NCBI GenBank assembly: GCA_900546875.1
Contig: URET01000008.1
Coordinates: 1 to 41,983, forward strand
Reading direction: 5' to 3'
Source of the DNA: an uncultured Eubacteriales bacterium
GTDB lineage: Bacteria; Bacillota; Clostridia; Christensenellales; CAG-314
Length of the DNA stretch: 41,983 nt
Positions 31,794-40,843 of this stretch are shown here, in pieces; within the stretch, counting starts at the first letter, position 1; every line of letters begins with the position of its first letter. Both the position numbers and the translations under genes were made by a program. The notes beneath the pieces were generated by a model. It saw only the letters and a program-made list of their open reading frames with translations, was not told where the DNA came from and made no database searches.

Positions 31794-32498
31794 ATGCGGC
31801 CTCTTGAAATAATTCTGACCGCCTTCTCGGGCACCATGATAATTATTGCGATTTCGGCAATAATAATCTTTAAATATTACCGGCGTTTTATGGCGGACAA
31901 GGTAATGGAGCACAGAATCATGAACAATTTCTCCGGAAAAAGAAAAATCGTATTTCTGGGAGACAGTCTTACCGATTTCTATCCGCTTCAGGACTTCTTT
32001 CCCGATTTCTCCCTCTGCAACAGAGGTATCGCCGGCGAAACGTCCTCCGACGTGATCCGTCGTATCGACGATGTATTCACGCTTGAGCCGGAAGTGCTTT
32101 TTCTTCAAATAGGGATCAATGACTTTATCACCGGACCCCGAGAAAAGCCCGTAAACGTTGCGTCCCGCATTTTCTCCATAGCAGAAGCCTTTACCGGAAA
32201 GGGAGTCAGGGTGTATGTGATATCCCTATATCCCGTAAACCGGAAGGCGCTTTTATTTTCGCCTTTTGTCTGCAAGGGAGCGGTGAACGGCAAAATTACC
32301 GAAACCAACTCTCTTCTGGAAGAGGGCTGCAGGCAACGCGGAATACGGTATATCGACGTCTACTCTCACCTTGCCGATAAAGACGGCAATCTGATCAGAA
32401 AATACACTCCCGAAGGGCTGCATCTGAACGCAACAGGCTATGCTGCGGTAACGCAGGTATTGCTGCCCTATTTAAAGGAAAATCTCGGAAACAACTGA
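31794..32498 (+). CDS. Membrane-anchored SGNH/GDSL-family hydrolase
   Basis: 234 residues from ATG 31794, chosen because GGAG lies six bases upstream and a membrane helix follows directly (IILTAFSGTMIIIAISAIII); the frame is open 87 codons further back but without a gene-like start. The catalytic blocks are complete: FLGDSLTD (Ser58), NRGIAGETS (oxyanion Gly), GIND (oxyanion Asn) and LHLNATGY (His). These enzymes remove acyl groups from lipids, sugars or peptides outside the cell. It heads a trio with an acyltransferase and a membrane zinc-ribbon protein, suggesting joint handling of an acylated surface molecule. Confidence 0.88.
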   Translation: MRPLEIILTAFSGTMIIIAISAIIIFKYYRRFMADKVMEHRIMNNFSGKRKIVFLGDSLTDFYPLQDFFPDFSLCNRGIAGETSSDVIRRIDDVFTLEPEVLFLQIGINDFITGPREKPVNVASRIFSIAEAFTGKGVRVYVISLYPVNRKALLFSPFVCKGAVNGKITETNSLLEEGCRQRGIRYIDVYSHLADKDGNLIRKYTPEGLHLNATGYAAVTQVLLPYLKENLGNN

Positions 32499-32578
32499 CT
32501 ATACATTCATTATGACAACGCACGGAGTTTACATGCGGTCATGCACAGTATGACACGGCGTTGGTCACGTATAAAATT

Positions 32579-34090
32579 ATGGCAGAAAAAAAACAAAACG
32601 AAAATAACGTAAAAAAAGCTTCCGATAAAAAAGAACGTACTCTGAAGCTGATGGAAGCAAAAAAACGCAGATCTGTCGCAAAGGTACGGCTCAAAGCTTA
32701 TAAAAAAGAAAAACGGCGGCTGAAAAAAGAAGAAAAAAGACAGGCCGTCGCAGCGAAGCTGAACAAAAAACTCAATACAGAACCCACAACGGCTCAGAAA
32801 ATAAGTATGCTTGCGAAAAATCAGCGCAGGCCGGACTCCTGGCTCAATCTCGACAACGCCGCTCTTATCTTTCCTGCAGCGGAAAACGCCGATATCAGCA
32901 ATATGTTCAGGCTGAGCGTACTCATGAAAGACCCGGTGGATCCGATAGTGCTGCAGCAGGCGCTGAATGAACTTATCCCGCGTTTCCCTTCAATGACTTC
33001 GGCTGTCAAAAGGGGGCTTTTCTGGTATTATCTCGAGCCCTCAGGCAAACCGCTTACAATCGAATGTCAGCACGATTTTCCGTGCAGAAAAATACCGGTG
33101 GATTCACGTCACCCTCTTATCAGGGTCACCTACTACTCGCACGAAATCTCCGTCGAGTTTTTTCACTCCGCTACCGACGGCACTGGCGGGATAACGTTTC
33201 TCAATTCTCTTGTGGCTGCTTATCTGCGCCTTTCCGGAAAGGGTGAGGAAGACAATGAAAATTGCCTCGATACCCGTGACAGACCGCGTGCAGAAGAATT
33301 GATCGACAGTTTTCAGACTTCATTTGATAAAAGCGTAAAGGGCGGAAACGACAGTCCGCAAGCTTATAACTACAAAATGCGCCGTCTACCCGCTACCGCA
33401 CTCATTCTGGTCAAGGGGACTGCCAAGGCAGACGAAATAAACCGCATCGCCAAGCTCTACAACGCCACGGTCGGCGAACTGCTTACAGCGATCTATATCC
33501 TTTCTTTTGCCGAAGCTATGAAACTTTACGGAAAAAAAGGGAAAAAATCCATAGTAATAAGCGTGCCCGTAAACCTCAGAAAGCTTTATCCTTCAAAAAG
33601 CCTCAGAAATTTCGTATCCATGATGTCGATTGCCCACAGAGGAGGAGATACTCTCGAAAAGATCATTTCGGAATGCAAAGATCAGTTCAGGGCTCAGTAC
33701 AACAGAGAATTTTTTGACAAGCTGGTAGGCTACAACGTATGGGGGCAACATTTTTTCCTTATCAAGATCGCTCCCCTCCCCGTCAAAAGACTTGCTCTCA
33801 AACTTCTCAATCTGAAATACGGCGATAATGTGCGAACCTCTACCCTTTCCAACCTGGGCAGAGTCTCCGCCCCGGATTATTTCAAAAAGCATGTCCTCAG
33901 ATATGAATTTTCACTGGGCCCTCAGATCCATGAAAGTATCGACCTCACCTGCGTTACCTTTAACAACATTCTTACCATGACTTTTACCAAAACTTCTTCC
34001 GAAAACGATGTGGAACGCTTCTTCTTTTCAAAACTTTCGGAATTAGGCGCCCATATCGCTATCGATGCAAACTTCGACCCCGAAAAATAA
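32579..34090 (+). CDS. Condensation/WES-type acyltransferase with basic N-terminal tail
   Basis: 503 residues. The body belongs to the alcohol acetyltransferase/PapA-like group of CoA-dependent acyltransferases. The catalytic motif HSATDG (196-201) is the HxxxDG site, without the first His of HHxxxDG. NLRKLYPSKSLRNFVSMM and TSTLSNLGRV are the second-half landmarks, corresponding to R-x-x-L-R-N-F and S-N-L-G. The first 75 residues are a Lys/Glu/Arg coiled tail with no counterpart in the standard domain, probably for membrane or partner contact. It would transfer an acyl chain onto an alcohol, perhaps a lipid. The start lacks a good ribosome site; TTG 32561 is an alternative. Confidence 0.82.
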   Translation: MAEKKQNENNVKKASDKKERTLKLMEAKKRRSVAKVRLKAYKKEKRRLKKEEKRQAVAAKLNKKLNTEPTTAQKISMLAKNQRRPDSWLNLDNAALIFPAAENADISNMFRLSVLMKDPVDPIVLQQALNELIPRFPSMTSAVKRGLFWYYLEPSGKPLTIECQHDFPCRKIPVDSRHPLIRVTYYSHEISVEFFHSATDGTGGITFLNSLVAAYLRLSGKGEEDNENCLDTRDRPRAEELIDSFQTSFDKSVKGGNDSPQAYNYKMRRLPATALILVKGTAKADEINRIAKLYNATVGELLTAIYILSFAEAMKLYGKKGKKSIVISVPVNLRKLYPSKSLRNFVSMMSIAHRGGDTLEKIISECKDQFRAQYNREFFDKLVGYNVWGQHFFLIKIAPLPVKRLALKLLNLKYGDNVRTSTLSNLGRVSAPDYFKKHVLRYEFSLGPQIHESIDLTCVTFNNILTMTFTKTSSENDVERFFFSKLSELGAHIAIDANFDPEK

Positions 34091-34123
34091 AAATAACGGA
34101 TCTGTTTCCGTTGACCGACTGTT

Positions 34124-34846
34124 ATGAAATACTGTAAAGAATGTAAAGTATACCTGAATGAAAAACTGTCTCATTGTCCTCTCTGCGGCAGTCATCCCGA
34201 AAATGCACCCGAAGGCGGCGAATTCTACCTCAACGATATTCAGCCGGCTGTGAGTTACCCACCTCTGAAGCTCAGAGGAGACGCCTACCATAATTTCCTG
34301 AGAAAAAAATCTCTTCTTATCATTTTCGTTTGTGTGATCATATGCGTATTCGTGAATATTTTCGCCACACCCGAATCTCTTTGGTCGGCATATGTTGCCG
34401 TATCGGGGGCGGTCGTGTTTTTTTGTATCCTCGAATCGCTTTACCGCCACAGAAGATTTTACTCTCAGCTTACTCTCTTCGCTTTTATCCTGCCTGTCGC
34501 CGCTTTGTTGTATGACCTTATTCACGCACTCAACTCGGGTCATGACTTTTCGTATATCGGGATAAGCATTTCATATGTGTGTCCCACGATACTCCTCGGT
34601 CTGCACATCACCTGCATGATCATGGCCTTCGCCGACAAACGTGAAAACAAGTACTACTCCACATCCACGCTTCTCATTTCCATACTTGCCGCGTGGCCGC
34701 AAATCATAGTGTGGATAACAGGCAACCATTTCGTGTCCTGGCTGACTTTTGCCGTCTTTTCATACGCAATGTTATCAGCCGCGATCGTATCCATACTCAA
34801 CTGGAAAAAAATCCAGGACGAATTCCGGCGTAAATTTTATCTGTGA
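34124..34846 (+). CDS. Zinc-ribbon membrane protein, DUF6320-like
   Basis: 240 residues. The N-terminus is a four-Cys zinc ribbon (CKECKVYLNEKLSHCPLCGS: Cys4, Cys7, Cys18, Cys21). About 45 cytosolic residues and six membrane helices follow (first: LLIIFVCVIICVFVNIFA). This matches the DUF6320 pattern often encoded next to condensation-type acyltransferases in Clostridia and Lactobacillales. That recurring pairing suggests a shared envelope-lipid role, but biochemistry is unknown. It lies 33 bases after the acyltransferase gene. The final residues are basic (RRKFYL). Confidence 0.82.
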   Translation: MKYCKECKVYLNEKLSHCPLCGSHPENAPEGGEFYLNDIQPAVSYPPLKLRGDAYHNFLRKKSLLIIFVCVIICVFVNIFATPESLWSAYVAVSGAVVFFCILESLYRHRRFYSQLTLFAFILPVAALLYDLIHALNSGHDFSYIGISISYVCPTILLGLHITCMIMAFADKRENKYYSTSTLLISILAAWPQIIVWITGNHFVSWLTFAVFSYAMLSAAIVSILNWKKIQDEFRRKFYL

Positions 34847-34885
34847 AAGCAATCCGCTGATCTCGTCCATGACCGTACGACCGCC

Positions 34886-34913
34886 CCGGAATATCCGATT
34901 TACGATATTCCGG
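34886..34913 (+). terminator. Hairpin after the DUF6320 gene
   Basis: CCGGAATATC, loop CGATTTAC, GATATTCCGG: a perfect 10-bp stem, then GTATTATTTA. It is the first of two stops for the + strand unit. Confidence 0.65.
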
Positions 34914-35023
34914 GTATTATTTACCGACTTGCACCTATACTGTTTATCTTCAAAGCCGATCCTCCGGCAATACGGACAACTATTATCCCCTTCAGCTCTC
35001 GCCCGTTTACATACCGAGCCACA

Positions 35024-35054
35024 AAAAAGGCAGCTTGTTTAAAGCTGCCTTTTT
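35024..35054. terminator. Bidirectional terminator between convergent units
   Basis: AAAAAGGCAGCTT/AAGCTGCCTTTTT with a five-base loop, a 13-bp stem with A and T tracts on either side. It serves both the + strand trio and the minus-strand operon ending with signal peptidase. Confidence 0.9.
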
Positions 35055-35071
35055 ACCAATTCTTTCTTTAC

Positions 35072-36010
35072 TCATAAATTGCTCAGATCCGCCGCATTGC
35101 GTATCGCAAGTACAAATATATACCACTGCGGCACGAATCCCTTCACTTTACTGATGATCCTGTTCTCCGGCACCGCACCTGTCTGTCTGCTGTCGGTGGA
35201 GTTGTTTCTGTTGTCGCCCATATAATATATACATCCTTCGGGCACTATAAATGGATCCTCTTCGCTTGTGCCGGCAAGATTTCCTTCTCTGTTTTTCTCT
35301 ATCCTGCTCAGCTCCGCGCCCTCCTCTTCGGTTATGACGTATTTATCCCCCTCCGAGGTCTTTACCCAAACATAACCGTCTTCAAGCCATATGCTGTCGC
35401 CTGCGAGTCCGATTATCCTTTTTATCAGGTAATTGCTGCCATCGCGGTAAAGGATCACGACATCTCCGCGTCCTGCCTGCTCCTGTTTGGTGTAAACGTA
35501 ACTGCCGTTCACATAGCCGTAATATTCGGTAGTCTGATCCGCGCCCTCTCCCGCCGTGACGGTTATGGTCATGGAATTGCCCGATACTACGTATGAATCG
35601 GAATATTCTATCATGCCGTATATCAGCATTACGCAACAAAACGCCAGAATCCCCACAATGATCCAGCATAAAGCGCCGTATGATCTTCTTTTTTTTGTTA
35701 CGCTTTCGCCTTTTGTCCCGGAAAACGCGACGTCATTTGCCGGACATGCTTCCGATCCCGAGGCGTCCGCGGCGTGCCCGATATTTTCATCCCGGACCTC
35801 TTCGACGGCTCCGCTTTCACTCATTTCCGTGAACCCGTCTGCGACGCCTGCCCACTCGGTACCCGGCTGCTGTCCATTTTCTTTTTCGCCTTCCGATGCG
35901 GCTGCCTTTTCATCCGTGATCTCAGACTCGGGTACCGGGTCTTTATTGATTTGTTCTTCGTCTTTTTCCCGGAGGACCCCGTTATCGTCGTATATACTTT
36001 TATCGTCCAT
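35072..36010 (-). CDS. lepB: Signal peptidase I with long acidic cytosolic tail
   Basis: 312 residues. Cuts signal peptides off exported proteins at the outer face of the membrane. One membrane helix (LCWIIVGILAFCCVMLIYGM, residues about 114-133) precedes the catalytic blocks: VVSGNSM (nucleophile Ser146), YLIKRIIGLAGDSI (general base Lys197) and YYMGDNRNNSTDSR (box E). Two features are unusual. The first 110 residues are an acidic, Glu/Asp/Ser-rich cytosolic tail, much longer than normal. About 20 residues containing EGADQTTEYYGYVNGSYVYT separate the Ser block from box C. It is the last gene of a six-gene operon. Confidence 0.9.
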   Translation of the reverse strand: MDDKSIYDDNGVLREKDEEQINKDPVPESEITDEKAAASEGEKENGQQPGTEWAGVADGFTEMSESGAVEEVRDENIGHAADASGSEACPANDVAFSGTKGESVTKKRRSYGALCWIIVGILAFCCVMLIYGMIEYSDSYVVSGNSMTITVTAGEGADQTTEYYGYVNGSYVYTKQEQAGRGDVVILYRDGSNYLIKRIIGLAGDSIWLEDGYVWVKTSEGDKYVITEEEGAELSRIEKNREGNLAGTSEEDPFIVPEGCIYYMGDNRNNSTDSRQTGAVPENRIISKVKGFVPQWYIFVLAIRNAADLSNL

Positions 36011-36017
36011 TTATGCC

Positions 36018-37697
36018 TCAGGTAAACAAAATATTGTTCAGTATGATTTCTTCTTCCGCCACAAACGCAAGAAGTTTTTTATTCTGTGTTTCCTTGTTCT
36101 GTGCCGATGTCCCCGAAAGACTCTTGAAATCTTCCTGCGTTATGGATACTTTCTGCCACAATTTTCCTCCGACGAGAGATACCGAAACCGAATATCCTTT
36201 ACTGTTAGCGTTTCCCCAATCGGTGAGATAATATACTTTCATTTCCTGCTGAACGGCAGAACATACGTCAAATGTCAAAGCGCTGTCGGGACTGATCCTG
36301 ACGTTATCGTCGTTGAGAGCGAAGGTGGCGAGCGCTCTTCCCTTGATCCCCATCACGTCAAAAGCCCCTGCAGCCGCAACTACGGGATTATTCCTCACAA
36401 ACTCCGGAGTCTGAGGCTTGGTCGGATCCATCGGGACGAATTCCGCTACTCCGAACTTGCCTTTATATATCAGCTTCGTAGGTTCTGACGTGACGCTGAC
36501 CCCGATCCTTGAAGGCACTACGCTGATTATTCTTGAAGAAAAGACCTGTCCGTCGGCAGTGACATTGGCAAACATATATACCGGAGCGTCAAGATCTGTC
36601 ACCTCGATCTGCACAAAACAGTCGTCTATGAGCATTTTCACATCGTTCGCCTTAATCCAGTTGCGCACGTATTGCGGCGCGTTCCCGCGCGAAAAGTATA
36701 TTTCCGCATTTTCGGCATTATCCATCCTCATCAGATCGACATGTGCCTGAAGACATCCGTTTTTGACCTCCGCCTTTATTTCGGGCTGCCTTGCCGGCGG
36801 CGGCGACGAAAACCATACCGCTATGAGCTCATCCACGTCTTTGCCGTAACCCTGCGTCATGCGAGGCAGGTATACAAAGGTGCTCCCGAATAAATTCTTC
36901 ATTCTGAAAGATACTTCGTAATTCTTGATTATATCGGCGTTTGTCGCGTTCGTGCCCTGCACTATATATACCGGGACCTCGATCATGGCGGCGTAGGTCT
37001 GCGGCGATATCCCCGCCAGACGCCTTTCCTGCTCTTCTTCCATTTCAAGTCTGCTCTTCAGGTCGAAACCTTCGCTTTTTTCGCCGGCGATATACTCCTT
37101 TCCTACGTCCTCCCACAGACACCCGAATAACAAAGCTCCCGCCTTTATCCTTTTGTCCAGCCCCAGAAGCATCATCGCCAGTCTTACTCCCTCATACCTT
37201 CCGTAAACGTAAAATTCACTGCTGCCGTACACCTTCTGCACATAGGCTAAAGTCCGTCTCATGCAGTATGCCCAGTTATACCAGCATGTGTCTTTAGCGG
37301 AAGTGTCGACATGGGTATAATGTCTTCCCGCCTCGGCGTAATTGCAATACCTGAGCTCCTCGGGATATATGGTTCGCATACCGTTTCCGCCGCAATAGTC
37401 GGGCAGTATCACAAGGTATCCCTGACGCGCCCAGAAATGCATCAGTTCCTTATCGGTATTCCTGTTCACTCCGTCGATAAGAAGCATCACCGGCTGCTTT
37501 TCGGGCTGCTCATCCTTCACGTGCGCCGTTACGGCAAATACACGCGCCGTGTTCCTCTCTCCACTTACGCCGTCATAATATACCTCGCTGAAATTTACGC
37601 CGTCCTCTTCGTACGAATGCACGGTCCTTTCATTGAGTTCAATGTCGGTTTCATCGTAATCTTTCCACAAAGTCTGCGGAGTCAAAATCTCAGACAT
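36018..37697 (-). CDS. Alpha/beta-hydrolase-fold protein with lost nucleophile
   Basis: 559 residues. The N-terminal 320 residues follow the acetyl-xylan-esterase/dienelactone-hydrolase type of alpha/beta-hydrolase: strand PVMLLIDGVNRNTDKE, then GYLVILPDYCGGNG, then the elbow region EFYVYGRYEGVRLAMMLLGL, then VPVYIVQGTN. The elbow, normally G-x-S-x-G, is GRYEG (166-170), so the catalytic Ser is Tyr168. The C-terminal 230 residues are beta-rich, like one or two sandwich domains (DLDAPVYMFANVTADGQVFS). No signal peptide. It is probably a non-catalytic binding or scaffolding protein. Tightly spaced between a membrane protein and signal peptidase genes. Confidence 0.75.
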   Translation of the reverse strand: MSEILTPQTLWKDYDETDIELNERTVHSYEEDGVNFSEVYYDGVSGERNTARVFAVTAHVKDEQPEKQPVMLLIDGVNRNTDKELMHFWARQGYLVILPDYCGGNGMRTIYPEELRYCNYAEAGRHYTHVDTSAKDTCWYNWAYCMRRTLAYVQKVYGSSEFYVYGRYEGVRLAMMLLGLDKRIKAGALLFGCLWEDVGKEYIAGEKSEGFDLKSRLEMEEEQERRLAGISPQTYAAMIEVPVYIVQGTNATNADIIKNYEVSFRMKNLFGSTFVYLPRMTQGYGKDVDELIAVWFSSPPPARQPEIKAEVKNGCLQAHVDLMRMDNAENAEIYFSRGNAPQYVRNWIKANDVKMLIDDCFVQIEVTDLDAPVYMFANVTADGQVFSSRIISVVPSRIGVSVTSEPTKLIYKGKFGVAEFVPMDPTKPQTPEFVRNNPVVAAAGAFDVMGIKGRALATFALNDDNVRISPDSALTFDVCSAVQQEMKVYYLTDWGNANSKGYSVSVSLVGGKLWQKVSITQEDFKSLSGTSAQNKETQNKKLLAFVAEEEIILNNILFT

Positions 37698-37715
37698 GTT
37701 ACTTCTCCGTTCTTC

Positions 37716-38381
37716 CTATCTGCGTATGACCCAGGCCGAGACCGCCGCCCCCAGTGCAAATACGCTCATCGCTATGCTTCCGCCTGAACTTATCACTTTG
37801 ACGTTTACGGCGTTTACCACAACAGATTCGGCACTTATGACCTGCGTAAACACCATATACACGCACGTCACCGCAAAAAACGCCAGACTTAACCACTTCA
37901 CGAAAGGTTCGGTTTTCTTCGCTCCCACTATCCCCAACATAGAACACACAAATAATGCCGCGCTTACAACCATCACACATATGCCCGCTATTACCGCTGC
38001 CGTAAGATTGTCTATCGCCTTATTGAATTCTGCCGAATTGTCGCCCACTATCAGACTCCAGATCACATTGCCTTCAAGTATTTCTTTGAAGTCTTCCACC
38101 GACCCTATATCTATACTGCTTCCTTCTGTCCCTGCAAGAGAAAGCGTGGCAAAATAATTCAGCGAAAACGTATATCCGCTCTGAGGATATATGCCCAGCT
38201 CGTTGCTCCATACCAGCACCTTCACCAACGGAAACGCCACCATACATATAAATGATATCACCACACACAGAAATACCACTATATTCATCAACGGCTTTTC
38301 CGTCCTTTCAGCCTTCACTTCGTTTTTGCTCAGGTAATTACCGTAATCCCTGAGTACCACTTTCTTACCTTTTTTTCCCAT
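37716..38381 (-). CDS. Four-helix membrane protein of unknown function
   Basis: 221 residues: a basic cytosolic start (GKKGKKVVLRDYGNYLSKNE), a membrane helix (MNIVVFLCVVISFICMVAFP), an external loop of about 80 residues, and three more helices near the end (VIAGICVMVVSAALFVCSML, then WLSLAFFAVTCVYMVFT, then GSIAMSVFALGAAVSAWVI). I do not recognise the family. It follows rlmH by 13 bases and precedes the hydrolase-like gene by 18, so it is transcribed with both. The pairing may mean the hydrolase-like protein works at the membrane. Confidence 0.8.
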   Translation of the reverse strand: MGKKGKKVVLRDYGNYLSKNEVKAERTEKPLMNIVVFLCVVISFICMVAFPLVKVLVWSNELGIYPQSGYTFSLNYFATLSLAGTEGSSIDIGSVEDFKEILEGNVIWSLIVGDNSAEFNKAIDNLTAAVIAGICVMVVSAALFVCSMLGIVGAKKTEPFVKWLSLAFFAVTCVYMVFTQVISAESVVVNAVNVKVISSGGSIAMSVFALGAAVSAWVIRR

Positions 38382-38394
38382 ATAAACTCCGATA

Positions 38395-38865
38395 CTATTT
38401 GTGATAAGTCTTTCCCGCTTTTATCGTCAGAGCCCTGTACACCTGCTCGCATACCACTAATCTCATTAATCTGTGAGGCATTGTCATCCTTCCGAACGAC
38501 ACCCTTACATCAGCCGCCTTTTTTATCGTTTCGTCAAGCCCGTAAGAAGATCCTATCACGACAGTCGTTTCGCCTTTTTCCGTACATCCCTTTATTATCT
38601 CTTTACTGAACTCCTCACTCGTAAGCGTTTTTCCTTCCACGTCCGTAACCATCACATACCCTGACAGCCGTGCCGATATTCCTTTACTTTCCTGTGCAAG
38701 CACCCGCTTCACTCCGGCTTCGCTCTCGTCGGTAAGCGGGGACTCTGCCGCTTCCTCAATCACAAGCCTTGCATAAGGACTTATCCTCTTTGTATATTCC
38801 TCAACACCTTCCCTGAGATATCCTTCCTTCAGTCCTCCGACTGCTACTATCCTTATTTTATACAT
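38395..38865 (-). CDS. rlmH: Ribosomal RNA large-subunit methyltransferase RlmH
   Basis: 156 residues, full length. It methylates pseudouridine 1915 in helix 69 of 23S rRNA, using AdoMet, as a dimer. The SPOUT trefoil-knot segments are all present: YVMVTDVEGKTLTSEEFSK, then TVVIGSSYGLDETIKKAADV, then RVSFGRMTMPHRLMRLVVCE, then the family's invariant tail ending in TYHK. In Bacillus rlmH lies near walJ, and the same neighbourhood is kept here with one gene between. Housekeeping host gene. Confidence 0.96.
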   Translation of the reverse strand: MYKIRIVAVGGLKEGYLREGVEEYTKRISPYARLVIEEAAESPLTDESEAGVKRVLAQESKGISARLSGYVMVTDVEGKTLTSEEFSKEIIKGCTEKGETTVVIGSSYGLDETIKKAADVRVSFGRMTMPHRLMRLVVCEQVYRALTIKAGKTYHK

Positions 38866-38868
38866 CCG

Positions 38869-39942
38869 TCACTGTAACCCGAACAGAATGATAATATAGC
38901 TCATCACACACAGTGCAAATGCTATCAGAAAAGCCCCTTTTGACAGCATTATCCTGTTCTTTTCCTGCTGAACGAGCAAAAAAGCCAGTCTTTTCTGATT
39001 ATAAGTCTGCGGCACCTCTTCATTCATTGATCCCGTATCGTCCGCAAGGTCTGAGATCGAGGCTTCGGAGCCGTGATCCGTATCCACCTGTCCAGAACCT
39101 TCCTTTGCTCCGCCGCTTGCTCTAAAGGCACCGTCAGTACTGCCCTTTCCGCGATTATAAAAATACACCCCGACAAGCAATCCCGCTGTCAACACCAAAG
39201 CTATCGCAAATAACAGCCATTCTCTTCCTTCGCCGAAAATAATATCTTCTTCATCCCCTGACACAAGGGAAAGCGTCAGAGTAAACGTATTATTCACTCC
39301 GTGCAAAAGCATGGCGGGAATAATACTGCCCGTTTCAAACACCAGATACGCCATTATTGCCCCTACTATGAAAGGATGTATCAGCTGCACGGGATTTCCG
39401 TGAAGCAACGCAAACAATGCAGCGCTTATAAATACGGTTTTCCATTTTCCGTAGTTTTCCGCAAGCCCGTGAACCACAAGTCCTCTCATCAGGAACTCTT
39501 CTCCGAATGCCGGCATGATACCTAAGACTAAAAACGCTGCAGCAACGGATAAGAAATCGTTTCCAATAACTATTTCGGTATTCTGCAAGTTAATCCCAAT
39601 AAGCTCTAAAAGCTCTATCCACAGGTCAACAAGAGGCAGGCTCACAAACAATGTTATCAGTCCGATCAGGATCCCGAAAACATAATTCAAGGGCTTTGTA
39701 CGCCTGAGACCAATCATCTGTACCGAAAATCCGTTTTTTAACGAATAAATGAGTACAAACGCGATAAGCGTCAACTGCAATATCGCCGATCCCCCTATAT
39801 CGTCAGTCAAAGCAATAGCAAATACCGCCATTATCTGACTTATAAGCATACCAAGCCCGAAAGCCATCAAGGCGTCATATTTATCGGGCTTTTCCCTTAA
39901 ATATACCTTTTCAAGCCTATCATAATTCCCTCTACCCGACAT
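38869..39942 (-). CDS. CPBP-family intramembrane protease
   Basis: 357 residues with about eight membrane helices. The CAAX-protease/bacteriocin-processing (CPBP, Abi) catalytic residues are all present: EEFLMRG (Glu148, Glu149, Arg153), FALLHG (Phe177, His181) and MLLHGVNN (His214, Asn218). It would cut a substrate within the membrane, perhaps a prenylated or peptide substrate; bacterial targets are mostly unknown. A cytosolic tail of about 60 residues with Ser/Asp/Glu (HGSEASISDLADDTGSMNEE) precedes a final membrane helix. It overlaps walJ by 11 bases at its start and lies three bases from rlmH. Confidence 0.92.
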   Translation of the reverse strand: MSGRGNYDRLEKVYLREKPDKYDALMAFGLGMLISQIMAVFAIALTDDIGGSAILQLTLIAFVLIYSLKNGFSVQMIGLRRTKPLNYVFGILIGLITLFVSLPLVDLWIELLELIGINLQNTEIVIGNDFLSVAAAFLVLGIMPAFGEEFLMRGLVVHGLAENYGKWKTVFISAALFALLHGNPVQLIHPFIVGAIMAYLVFETGSIIPAMLLHGVNNTFTLTLSLVSGDEEDIIFGEGREWLLFAIALVLTAGLLVGVYFYNRGKGSTDGAFRASGGAKEGSGQVDTDHGSEASISDLADDTGSMNEEVPQTYNQKRLAFLLVQQEKNRIMLSKGAFLIAFALCVMSYIIILFGLQ

Positions 39943-40714
39943 CCTTATATAAACTCCTTTTACGCTGCACCAGCGTTTTGACTTCTATATCCCTGCCTTC
40001 GCATATCCCGTTGGACTTCAAAGCTTCGAGACTTACGCTCATGGCAAGCTCCTCGGTATTGTTGTTTTCCGATATGTGACCAAGCCATACTTCCTTTACG
40101 CCCATTTCCGGCAGCTTCAATAACATCTGAGCAGCCTGTTCATTCGATAAGTGTCCTTTCAATCCCATTATACGCGCTTTCAGCCTCTCGGGATAATTTC
40201 CTTTTATCAGCATGGTACGGTCATGGTTGCTTTCAAGCACGGCAAGAGTGCTGTCTTTGAAAAAATTCTCGGCGCCCTCCGGGAAACACCCCGTATCCGT
40301 CACGGTACAAATACTTCCACGTACTCCCGTCAGCTTGTATCCGACACAATACGCCGCATCATGCGAAAGCGGCAAATACTCCATAAATAAGTCGCCTATC
40401 GGCAAAGCTCCGACATAAGGTCTCAGCAGCCTCACGTCTATTCCGCTTCTGCCGACAAGCGCTTCCGCTCCCTTTTCATGCACATATACCGGGATTCTGT
40501 ATCTTCCGCAGAAATCCTTGAGTCCCGCTATATGATCGGTATGCTCGTGGGTGATCAGTATGCCCGAAAGCGCGGACGCCTCTTCTCCCAATTCATTCAG
40601 CGATTCGGCGACCTTTTTTGCGGAAAGCCCGCAGTCTATAAGTATACTCGTATCGCCCGACTTTATGAATGTCGAATTTCCTTTGCTCCCGCTCGCCAGC
40701 ACACACACCTTCAT
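39932..40714 (-). CDS. walJ: MBL-fold metallohydrolase WalJ (YycJ)
   Basis: 260 residues, metallo-beta-lactamase fold. It starts VCVLASGSKGNSTFI, the signature opening of the WalJ/YycI-operon hydrolase. The metal site is HEHTDH (56-61) with a third His at LSHDAAY and an Asp at TVTDTGC. WalJ homologues act as 5'-3' exonucleases on DNA. The final third (WLGHISENNN) supplies another metal-binding His. It is the first gene of the operon that contains rlmH, consistent with the Bacillota arrangement, though the two-component genes normally before it are not here. GGAGGAAGAGGAAAG precedes the ATG. Confidence 0.92.
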   Translation of the reverse strand: MKVCVLASGSKGNSTFIKSGDTSILIDCGLSAKKVAESLNELGEEASALSGILITHEHTDHIAGLKDFCGRYRIPVYVHEKGAEALVGRSGIDVRLLRPYVGALPIGDLFMEYLPLSHDAAYCVGYKLTGVRGSICTVTDTGCFPEGAENFFKDSTLAVLESNHDRTMLIKGNYPERLKARIMGLKGHLSNEQAAQMLLKLPEMGVKEVWLGHISENNNTEELAMSVSLEALKSNGICEGRDIEVKTLVQRKRSLYKDVG

Positions 40715-40786
40715 CCGCTTCGCTTTCCTCTTCCTCCCGGCACTTTTTCTCTCCGCACCCTCTGTGCCGACATTAACTCACATTAC

Positions 40787-40815
40787 ATAATACAATAAAT
40801 CCCAAAAAAAAGCAA
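40787..40815 (-). promoter_or_regulatory. Promoter of the walJ operon
   Basis: Minus-strand TTGCTT (40815-40810) and TATTAT (40792-40787), 17-bp spacer, about 70 bases before the walJ start. Confidence 0.6.
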
Positions 40816-40843
40816 TCCATTTTAAATGACTTGCAATAATAAA

